7,651 nt of DNA from Pseudanabaenaceae cyanobacterium MP8IB2.15 (GTDB lineage Bacteria > Cyanobacteriota > Cyanobacteriia > Pseudanabaenales > Pseudanabaenaceae). Position numbers and translations under genes: made by a program. This document shows, piece by piece, positions 1 through 5,052 of the stretch. Position 1 is the stretch's first letter, and every line of letters starts with the position of its first letter. The stretch covers positions 1 to 7,651 of the forward strand of contig JARCMB010000337.1 of the NCBI GenBank assembly GCA_030248825.1, read 5' to 3'. Below the pieces are notes generated by a model. That model did not search any database, was not told the DNA's origin, and saw only the letters and a list, made by a program, of their open reading frames with translations.

Positions 1-168
1 ATAAGCAGGGGCTTTTTGGAGCGCAATACTAGCAGAATTTAGTAAGTATTGATATTCAGGGTCAAAGTTAAGTCCCCACCAGTACGCGCCTCGATAATTT
101 CCCAGAATTGTCGATAAAACAACACCGAAAATTGGCAGAATCAATAAACATAAATAACGTAAACCCAT
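1..168 (-). CDS. N-terminal part of a membrane protein, possibly a glycosyltransferase-like integral membrane enzyme (runs off the left edge)
   Basis: Reading the minus strand from an ATG at 168 gives 56 uninterrupted codons that reach the window edge in frame, so only the N-terminus is visible. Residues 4-22 form one hydrophobic segment (RYLCLLILPIFGVV...). It is followed by a short polar stretch, then WWGLNFDPEYQYLLNSASIAL at about 30-50. A DPxYxYLLN-type stretch just after the first membrane helix is reminiscent of multi-spanning polyprenyl-phosphate-sugar-dependent glycosyltransferases and related surface-polysaccharide proteins. That is an inference from a short fragment. An AGGA ribosome-binding site (plus-strand TCCT, 178-181) lies 9 nt before the ATG. 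Two GTG codons directly before it (171 and 174) are alternative starts. The gene lies 70 bp downstream of the HNH gene on the same strand and may be co-transcribed with it. Confidence 0.6.
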   Translation of the reverse strand, partial: MGLRYLCLLILPIFGVVLSTILGNYRGAYWWGLNFDPEYQYLLNSASIALQKAPAY

Positions 169-238
169 CACCACCTGTCCTGAGAATGTCTGAGAATCCT
201 GTCATCAGTTTATCGGCAATCTAGCGATCATTGAGTTA

Positions 239-694
239 TCAAATGTCTCTCTCGCGTGGATCTTCCTCAGGAGGATGCCAGTTACCTTTAATCCATAGTT
301 TGCGAGATTGCTGGATAAAGCGATCGCTTCGTCGTTCGTCATTCAGATCGAGACGATTACAAGTAGACCTTCCTGTCGGTGACGTGCCAATAATTTTCGA
401 TCCGTCTACCGACCAAATGAAATGTTCAGCCCAAAATTGTCGTCTGGGATTAAATAGCTCTACTTCTTGTTGAGTTTCTGGATCGATGCCAACAACAAAA
501 TTGTAATGACGCTCGTTGCAACGTCGGCAAGCTAGAGCCAGATTATTAGGATCATCAATGCCCCCTAAAGATTGAGGCTGGATATGGTCAATGGTCAAAG
601 GTGATGTACTGAGAAATTCGGGATAGCGGCAATATTCACAACGATAGTTTGCCCGTTGTCTAACAAATTCTTGTGTAGTAGTCGAAATGGTCAC
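239..694 (-). CDS. HNH-type endonuclease, small cyanobacterial family
   Basis: A 151-residue protein with a clear HNH (beta-beta-alpha-metal) nuclease core near the N-terminus. Structural zinc ligands are C19/C22 (CEYC) and C56/C59 (CRRC). The catalytic DH pair is D36-H37 in TIDHIQP, followed by N51 in the PNNLALAC stretch and H63 after CNERH. The family would cut nucleic acid in a metal-dependent way; the real target is unknown. The C-terminal half (about 81-115: FNPRRQFWAEHF..., then IIGTSPTGR) matches what I recall of a common cyanobacterial HNH family with the order nuclease core, 'LFNPR..W..HF', 'G.T..GR.T...L..N'. The ATG at 694 overlaps the upstream 78-codon gene by 4 bp (ATGA), which implies translational coupling. 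There is no restriction methylase or phage gene alongside, so a stand-alone role or a pair role with the small protein is likelier than a classical restriction system. Confidence 0.9.
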   Translation of the reverse strand: MTISTTTQEFVRQRANYRCEYCRYPEFLSTSPLTIDHIQPQSLGGIDDPNNLALACRRCNERHYNFVVGIDPETQQEVELFNPRRQFWAEHFIWSVDGSKIIGTSPTGRSTCNRLDLNDERRSDRFIQQSRKLWIKGNWHPPEEDPRERDI

Positions 695-927
695 AACTGT
701 GAGGCAGTAATCGCATTGATGTAGCTGAAGATCGTATCTAGTTCATCAATGGTTTCTAGTTCTGCGGATTCCTGTAGGCTGAGCGTGTCAGCTTTTTTCT
801 TATTGAGTAATTCATTCATTCGATCGCTGAGTTCTGGCGTAAATTTAAACAAATTTAGATCGTGAAAACGCTCAACTCGAATTCCGCTAACCAGTAATGA
901 AGAAGGCTTAATCGCAACTATCGTCAT
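691..927 (-). CDS. Small helical protein, upstream partner of the HNH gene; function unknown
   Basis: A 78-residue acidic and helical protein. Residues about 30-72 (PELSDRMNELLNKKKADTLS, then QESAELETIDELDTIFSYI) read as two amphipathic helices, with a hinge at the KKKADTLS position. The pattern 'R...L..KK.A.TL...E..EL..ID.LD' resembles the C-terminal part of small cyanobacterial proteins that, as I recall, are encoded directly before HNH nucleases. No DNA-binding or catalytic motif can be named. The stop codon overlaps the start of the HNH gene (ATGA, 691-694), so both are made from one mRNA. The ATG at 927 is not preceded by a convincing Shine-Dalgarno sequence. A weak promoter could be TTGATA (969-974, read on the minus strand) with GAGAAT (946-951) at 17-bp spacing, but this is not strong. 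An antitoxin-like or chaperone-like role for the nuclease is only a hypothesis. Confidence 0.75.
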   Translation of the reverse strand: MTIVAIKPSSLLVSGIRVERFHDLNLFKFTPELSDRMNELLNKKKADTLSLQESAELETIDELDTIFSYINAITASQL

Positions 928-1169
928 GGCATTTTAGGCAATGTTATTCTCATTAATTAATAGTACGTTATCAAAGTTGGCTCATAAGTCTGTTAAGGTC
1001 TCAGGATCATTGCTATTTGTGTTTGTCAGCGAGCAAAGACTTGAATTGAGATTAAACAACTTCGAGCAGAGAAAAAGAAGTAGAGGAATTGATTCGTAAT
1101 ATAGCGATCACAAAATTTGCGACAAATCATTATCTCTAATAACATAAGGTGAGGAATAAATTGTGGTGA

Positions 1170-2084
1170 TTGACTGTGGAAGATACTCGTCCTGAAGTCC
1201 AAAAAGTCTTATGGATCACACTGATCCTGAACCTTGTCGTCTTGGTGCTCAAGCTTGTAGTGGGATTGTGGACAGGTTCGCTGAGTTTGCTTGCCGATGC
1301 TTTACATAGCGTCACAGATAGTGCCAGTAATGTGTTGGGCTTGGTTGCTGTCCAGTTTGCCTCCCCCTATCCCGATCGAGAACATCCGTATGGACATCAA
1401 AAGTTTGAAGCCGTGGCAGCGATTGGAATTGCTGCTTTTTTGGGGGTTGCCTGTTTTGAAATTTTTAAAGGTGTAGTCGATCGAATCATGAGCGGCGGGC
1501 GTGAGTTAACGATCTCTGCGCCCAGTTTGTGGATCATGCTAATTGTGATGGGGATCAATATCTTTGTTACTTTCTATGAGCGTCGTGTCGGACTGCGAAT
1601 TGGTAGCCCGATTTTGGTGGCAGATGCCCAACATACGATGAGCGATGTCTGGATTACGATTACGGTAATTGCGGGACTAATTGGGATCTGGATCGGTCAA
1701 TTAAGTGGAATTGGCTGGCTAGCGTGGTTGGATCTGCTGCTAGCTTGTCCTGTCGCCATCTTGGTATTTTGGAGTGGCTGGAAAGTGCTGCGAAATAATC
1801 TGCCGATTTTGGTCGATGAAATGGCGATCGCGCCCGAAGCGATCCTAGAAATCACCTTATCAGTAACAGGTGTGATTAACTGCCACGACATTGCTTCTAG
1901 AGGGGTGGTTGGTCGTCAAGCCTTTATTGAAATGCATCTGATTGTTGCGCCTGGCGATGTCGAGTCCGCCCATCAAATCACCGAAACGGTCGAAGATCTC
2001 TTACACGAACGATTCGATCCTGTGCGAATTACAATCCATGTCGAACCACCTTCCCATCAATCAGATCAAGTTACATACCAATGA
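1170..2084 (+). CDS. Cation diffusion facilitator (CDF) family divalent metal efflux transporter, probably Zn2+/Cd2+ type
   Basis: A 304-residue inner-membrane antiporter of usual CDF length, with six predicted membrane segments (about 12-33, 38-62, 81-101, 116-136, 148-175, 184-204) and a cytoplasmic C-terminal dimer domain (about 217-293). The transport site is readable as H46xxxD50 in TM2 (ADALHSVTD) and H155xxxD159 in TM5 (DAQHTMSD). An HxxxD pair in both helices is typical of zinc/cadmium members rather than manganese members, which carry DxxxD in TM5. The loop DREHPYGHQKFE (69-80) after TM2 is a family signature. The C-terminal domain keeps H239, H268 and H290xE292, which match the regulatory metal ligands of YiiP-like proteins. 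The frame opens after a TGA at 1167. TTG at 1170 is taken as the start, with AGGTGAGGA (1146-1154) as a rather distant ribosome-binding site; GTG at 1176 is the alternative. The stop overlaps the next gene by 4 bp. Confidence 0.93.
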   Translation: MTVEDTRPEVQKVLWITLILNLVVLVLKLVVGLWTGSLSLLADALHSVTDSASNVLGLVAVQFASPYPDREHPYGHQKFEAVAAIGIAAFLGVACFEIFKGVVDRIMSGGRELTISAPSLWIMLIVMGINIFVTFYERRVGLRIGSPILVADAQHTMSDVWITITVIAGLIGIWIGQLSGIGWLAWLDLLLACPVAILVFWSGWKVLRNNLPILVDEMAIAPEAILEITLSVTGVINCHDIASRGVVGRQAFIEMHLIVAPGDVESAHQITETVEDLLHERFDPVRITIHVEPPSHQSDQVTYQ

Positions 2085-3004
2085 CTCATTTCCCAATTAT
2101 TCTGATCCCTGTTGAAATTCAGCGTGTGCTGCGCCAACTTCCCGATCGAAAAGCACTTCAAGAAAAGCTGCCAAGACCACCTGGAGTCGAACCGCAGCCA
2201 ATTAATAGTGGACGTATCTTGCTAGAAGGGTTAATCCTAATAATTGTGGCGGGAGCGATCTCTGGGCTAAATCGGATCTTTGGCACGGTGATTTTGCTGG
2301 TGGGATTGGTCACGATCTTTTTGCGGATGCACCTCCAGATTGCCACTTACAAGGGACGTTTGACCGAATACAATGCCAGAGTTGAGTCGTATTTCAAAAC
2401 TCTTGCCGCTTACTCTCAAAAAGAAGGTCAGCATCAACAGTCGATCGCCATATCCCATCTGCCTGAAAAATTGGCGGAATTTCGTCGCCCTTTACTGCTG
2501 GCAGTATTAAGTCGAATATCTGCACCTGAGATCACACCAGACATCCCACAAGATAAATCAGCCCAATCGGCACAAAAGGATTTCTATCACGCGCTCGATC
2601 GATCTTTCCCGACTAAAATTCATACGGGGATGAAATTGGATATCTCTCCCAATCCGTATTCTCCTCTATTCACTTACTTTGATGCTTCGATTAATCTCTA
2701 CATATCGATCGAAGTTGATTCTCCTTCCAACGATCGAGGCGAACCTACTCATTATCGAAATTCTCTTGACGATCAAAGGGATAATCAGTCTCTTCTGAAT
2801 CTAGGTTGGCTGGTGGTGCGGTTCAGTCTAGTCCAAGCTAGTCAAACACCACAATCTTGCTGCAAGTCGATCGCTAAGTTGATCTATGACCTCACGGGTG
2901 ATCTCGATCTATTGCTAAAATTCAATGAAGTTGATGATCTAGTTCCCATGCGGCAATGGACTGAAATCGAAGCCAGACAGATCGGAACAAAGAGAGATGA
3001 TTAA
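2081..3004 (+). CDS. Membrane-anchored protein with PD-(D/E)XK-endonuclease-like C-terminal domain; function unknown
   Basis: A 307-residue protein. After a 45-residue polar N-terminus come two hydrophobic segments (about 47-62 and 68-83) with a tight turn, then a charged helical stretch (about 84-135) that may be a coiled coil. The C-terminal domain (about 165-270) reads FYHALDRSFP..., NPYSPLFTYFD (191-201), LYISIEVD (206-213), EPTHY (221-225), and finally LGWLVVRFS (241-249) with a Cys pair at 260-261. The order 'D...ExD...H...R....GW.V.RF' resembles the DUF559/Vsr-like branch of the PD-(D/E)XK fold, with E211 and D213 as candidate metal ligands. Where related sequences, as I recall, carry PDF, this protein has PLF (L196), so the first acidic ligand may be lost or supplied by D201. 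It is translationally coupled to the metal transporter (ATGA at 2081-2084). A nuclease activity is inferred from the fold only. Confidence 0.72.
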   Translation: MTHFPIILIPVEIQRVLRQLPDRKALQEKLPRPPGVEPQPINSGRILLEGLILIIVAGAISGLNRIFGTVILLVGLVTIFLRMHLQIATYKGRLTEYNARVESYFKTLAAYSQKEGQHQQSIAISHLPEKLAEFRRPLLLAVLSRISAPEITPDIPQDKSAQSAQKDFYHALDRSFPTKIHTGMKLDISPNPYSPLFTYFDASINLYISIEVDSPSNDRGEPTHYRNSLDDQRDNQSLLNLGWLVVRFSLVQASQTPQSCCKSIAKLIYDLTGDLDLLLKFNEVDDLVPMRQWTEIEARQIGTKRDD

Positions 3005-3654
3005 CCACGAGTTGCGATCGAAATCATCATGCCCCAAAGTGGTGGGAGTCTAGCGCGGTGTTCGGCACAGAGATCGAAACCAGCGTCATTCAGGAAACTG
3101 CGTAACTCTCTTTGGCTGTAACAACCTTTATGGGCGGGATCGGTAAACTTGAGCCAAAGATCGAAAATCTGGCAGAACCAGAAATCTCGACACCAATCCA
3201 TTACGATTATTTTTCCGCTAGGTTTGAGTACACGGCGCATTTCCTGCAAAGCGATCGAAGGTTGCTCGAAATAATGGAAAGCACTCGCTGTGACGATCGA
3301 ATCAAAACTAGCATCGGCAAATGGCAACTCGATCGCACTAGCTTGAAAAAATTCAACATTATTTCGATCGAGAAACTTTGATCGAGCCATGTCCAGCATT
3401 GATTGCGACAGATCGACACCAGTAATTTTGAGATTGGGATATCGCTCCAATAGAGATCGCTCTAATTCACCCGTACCGCAGGCAACATCTAAAACCTTTT
3501 GATCATCACTTAGATTGAGATGAGAATTAAGGAAAGCCAGTGAATCTGAAATATAAGAATGCCACCGTCGATCGTAGATCTCAGCTAGATGATCGTATTG
3601 TTCTCTCACGCTGGATTCGATCGACTTGTTTTTTGCAGGTGTTCGACTATCCAT
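3001..3654 (-). CDS. Class I SAM-dependent methyltransferase (Methyltransf_11/UbiE-like)
   Basis: A 217-residue soluble enzyme with a standard Rossmann-type methyltransferase core. Motif I is VLDVACGTGE (54-63), the SAM-binding glycine loop. The acidic residue ending strand 2 is D81 (ITGVDLSQSML). The ASAIELPFADASFD stretch (105-118) is followed by AFHYFE (125-130), and LKPSGKIIVMDW (143-154) forms strand 5. The N-terminal YDHLAEIYDRRW (20-31) is the usual cap helix of UbiE-type enzymes. The substrate cannot be read: family members act on quinones, sterols, lipids and many small molecules. The ATG at 3654 has no good Shine-Dalgarno sequence, only a pyrimidine-rich leader. The gene is divergent from nadA across a 183-bp AT-rich spacer that has a TATAAT on this strand too (plus 3754-3759). 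Its TAA overlaps the stop of the convergent upstream gene. Confidence 0.92.
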   Translation of the reverse strand: MDSRTPAKNKSIESSVREQYDHLAEIYDRRWHSYISDSLAFLNSHLNLSDDQKVLDVACGTGELERSLLERYPNLKITGVDLSQSMLDMARSKFLDRNNVEFFQASAIELPFADASFDSIVTASAFHYFEQPSIALQEMRRVLKPSGKIIVMDWCRDFWFCQIFDLWLKFTDPAHKGCYSQRELRSFLNDAGFDLCAEHRARLPPLWGMMISIATRG

Positions 3655-3752
3655 AGTAAGAGAAGGAAATTTAAGATCCAGTAAAAAGATACAAGAAATC
3701 TAACACAAGTAGATATTATTTTGAAAGTTTAAATTTGAGGACTCGATCTAAA

Positions 3753-3777
3753 TATTATAGTAAAAACTACTATAATA
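3753..3777. promoter_or_regulatory. Perfect 10-bp inverted repeat in the nadA/methyltransferase divergent spacer, operator candidate
   Basis: TATTATAGTA (3753-3762) and TACTATAATA (3768-3777) are exact reverse complements separated by AAAAC. The right arm also forms an overlapping palindrome, TACTAT-A-ATAGTA (3768-3780), so three TATAGTA-like half-sites sit within 28 bp. The element holds a TATAAT on each strand. It could be a repressor site for nadA and/or the methyltransferase, or simply AT-rich promoter DNA. Which regulator would bind cannot be told from the sequence. Confidence 0.5.
3771..3776 (+). promoter_or_regulatory. Putative -10 box of the nadA promoter
   Basis: An exact TATAAT lies 62 nt before the nadA GTG, inside the right arm of the inverted repeat. 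No good -35 hexamer is found at 17-18 bp (CTAAAT at 3748-3753 is poor), so either an activator is needed or the box is fortuitous. If used, transcription would begin near 3783 and give a leader of about 55 nt that includes the second dyad. Confidence 0.4.
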
Positions 3778-3783
3778 GTATTC

Positions 3784-3800
3784 AAGTTAAACCGTAACTT
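3784..3800. promoter_or_regulatory. Second inverted repeat (6+5+6) in the nadA leader
   Basis: AAGTTA (3784-3789) and TAACTT (3795-3800) are exact reverse complements around a 5-bp spacer. The centre is 27 bp from that of the upstream dyad, roughly two and a half helical turns. The sequence of the arms differs from the first dyad, so it may be a different site or a chance repeat in AT-rich DNA. Confidence 0.3.
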
Positions 3801-3837
3801 AAAACAAAACCTAACAAAATCTCACCTGAGGCTAGCA

Positions 3838-4806
3838 GTGTTTACTACCCTACCAAGAACTGAAATTCAGTCGCAAAAACTTCCTTATGACCTAGTTAGT
3901 TCGATCGAACAGCTCAAAAAAGACCTCAATGCCGTGATTCTGGCGCATTATTACCAAGAGCCAGACTTGCAAGATGTTGCCGACTATTTAGGGGATTCAC
4001 TGGGTTTAGCTCAAGCTGCTGCTAAGACCGATGCTGATGTAATTGTGTTTTTGGGTGTTCACTTTATGGCGGAAACTGCCAAAATTCTTAACCCGCACAA
4101 GCAAGTCCTCCTTCCTGACCTCAATGCTGGCTGTTCGCTTGCAGATAGCTGTCCACCCGCAGAGTTTGCTGCTTTCAAGGCGGCTCATCCCGATCACGTT
4201 GTGGTCTCTTACATCAACTGCTCTGCCGCGATCAAAGCCATGAGCGATATTATCTGCACCAGCGCAAATGCCGTAAAGATTGTGAATCAAATTCCGATCG
4301 ATCGATCGATTATTTTCGCGCCCGATCGAAATTTAGGACGTTACGTCAGCGAACAAACTGGACGGGATATGCTGCTATGGCAGGGAAGTTGCATGGTGCA
4401 TGAAATTTTCTCGGAGCGCAAACTGGTTGAACTCAAGCAAAGATATCCCGAAGCCCAAATCATCGCCCATCCTGAATGCGAACCACCCGTACTCAGACAC
4501 GCCGATTACATTGGTTCGACCACAGCACTGCTCAAATATGTCCAGTCCAACCCTTGCCCTACCTTTATCGTGGTTACAGAAGAAGGGATTATGCACCAGA
4601 TGCGGAAGCTTGCCCCTGAGAAAAAACTGATCCCTGCACCGCCTGAACATGATTGTGCCTGTAATCAATGTCCGCACATGCGCCTCAATACCCTAGAAAA
4701 GCTTTATCTCTCGATGAAAAATCGTTCACCCGAAGTCACAATGGATGAATCTCTTCGCCAAGCTGCTCTCTATCCAATTCAACGCATGTTAGAACTTTCG
4801 GCTTAA
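3838..4806 (+). CDS. nadA: Quinolinate synthase A (NadA)
   Basis: A 322-residue cytosolic [4Fe-4S] enzyme that condenses iminoaspartate (from L-aspartate oxidase, NadB) with dihydroxyacetone phosphate to give quinolinate, the precursor of NAD. Three repeated domain starts are visible: AHYYQEPD (36-43, with H37 and Y38), the LLPDLNAGCSLADSC segment (91-105), and GSCMVHE (183-189). The cluster-ligand cysteines are C99, C185 and a C-terminal cysteine in the cluster CACNQC (273-278), where C278 fits the third ligand. AHPEC (210-214) and the VTEEG-MHQM region (246-255) are also typical. Length is normal. The start is GTG at 3838, preceded by TGAGG (3827-3831) with a 6-nt spacer. The gene stands alone, with no nadB or nadC neighbour in the window. 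It may be regulated through the dyads directly upstream. Confidence 0.97.
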   Translation: MFTTLPRTEIQSQKLPYDLVSSIEQLKKDLNAVILAHYYQEPDLQDVADYLGDSLGLAQAAAKTDADVIVFLGVHFMAETAKILNPHKQVLLPDLNAGCSLADSCPPAEFAAFKAAHPDHVVVSYINCSAAIKAMSDIICTSANAVKIVNQIPIDRSIIFAPDRNLGRYVSEQTGRDMLLWQGSCMVHEIFSERKLVELKQRYPEAQIIAHPECEPPVLRHADYIGSTTALLKYVQSNPCPTFIVVTEEGIMHQMRKLAPEKKLIPAPPEHDCACNQCPHMRLNTLEKLYLSMKNRSPEVTMDESLRQAALYPIQRMLELSA

Positions 4807-4826
4807 TTCATTTGGCTAATTAAGCC
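4800..4826 (+). terminator. Hairpin spanning the nadA stop codon, possible terminator
   Basis: GGCTTAATT (4800-4808) and AATTAAGCC (4818-4826) are exact reverse complements with a 9-nt loop. The left arm includes the last base pairs of the coding region and the TAA stop. No run of T follows, so it is not a classical intrinsic terminator. It could still stall polymerase or protect the nadA mRNA 3' end. Confidence 0.4.
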
Positions 4827-4866
4827 AGCAACTTAGGTAACTGAGAGCGTACGGCATATCTTGCAT

Positions 4867-4956
4867 ATGCTCAAAGGCTTAATGCAGGATGTCTTGGGCA
4901 ATGACCGTATCTTGATTTATATTGACAAAGCCCATATTCACCACGGGTTTAGCTAG
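4867..4956 (+). pseudogene. Remnant resembling an IS630-family transposase (internal fragment)
   Basis: One frame between nadA and the metallo-beta-lactamase gene reads LMQDVLGNDRILIYIDKAH and then IHHGFS before a TAG at 4954-4956. IS630-type transposases of cyanobacteria carry a similar block, written from memory as 'RILIYVDEAHIHQD.DLGYGWS', containing the second catalytic acidic residue. Here that position would be changed (DKAH instead of DEAH), the middle of the block is deleted, and the frame stops straight afterwards. The open frame extends back only to a TAG at 4834. No terminal inverted repeats or TA target duplications were recognised, so only a short decayed scrap remains. It is not expected to be expressed or functional. 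The match rests on about 20 residues. Confidence 0.5.
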
Positions 4957-4995
4957 ACGAGATCAGGATTGAGCGAGAGTGGGAGGGGTAGGTTA

Positions 4996-5019
4996 GATTT
5001 CTACCTTTGCGGTAGAATC
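4996..5019 (+). promoter_or_regulatory. Hairpin with overlapping -10-like box upstream of the metallo-beta-lactamase-fold gene
   Basis: TTCTACC (4999-5005) and GGTAGAA (5011-5017) are exact reverse complements around TTTGC. With one bulged T the stem extends to GAT...ATC (4996-5019). The right arm includes TAGAAT (5013-5018), a plausible -10 box, though no matching -35 is seen. It could be an operator, a leader hairpin or the end of an upstream transcript; a T-run begins only at 5037. Confidence 0.35.
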
Positions 5020-5043
5020 GTTAAAACTCTTCCTAATTTTTTT

Positions 5044-5047
5044 GGAG
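5044..5047 (+). promoter_or_regulatory. Ribosome-binding site that fixes the start of the metallo-beta-lactamase-fold gene
   Basis: GGAG follows a T-run and lies 5 nt before the ATG at 5053. The frame is open further upstream (to a TTG at 4969), but the extra 28 residues would precede a typical signal peptide. The ATG at 5053 is therefore the start. Confidence 0.75.
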
Positions 5048-5052
5048 TGATT

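Noticed and set aside
231..473. Plus-strand 80-codon frame over the HNH gene
   Set aside because: It is antisense to a gene with clear nuclease motifs, and its own translation has no family resemblance.
946..974. Minus-strand promoter TTGATA/GAGAAT for the HNH cassette
   Set aside because: The -10 matches only four of six bases and the implied leader is about 12 nt without a Shine-Dalgarno sequence, so it is too weak to list as a feature.
1019..1099. Short GTG-started frame in the 928-1169 spacer, and another open stretch there reading REKEVEELIRNIA
   Set aside because: No ribosome-binding site, no usable start for the second, about 25 residues each and no recognisable family. A decayed gene is possible but cannot be supported.
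4006..4677. Antisense and alternate-frame reading frames of 66-100 codons within nadA
   Set aside because: They lie wholly within a well-conserved gene and have no domain features; they are shadows.
4813..4827. TGGCT/AGCCA 5-bp hairpin after nadA
   Set aside because: It competes with the longer 9-bp stem at 4800-4826, which is the more stable fold of the same bases.
4969..5052. 28-residue N-terminal extension of the metallo-beta-lactamase-fold protein from a TTG at 4969
   Set aside because: The ATG at 5053 has a well-placed GGAG and starts a typical signal peptide. The extension covers a hairpin and a -10-like box and looks non-coding.
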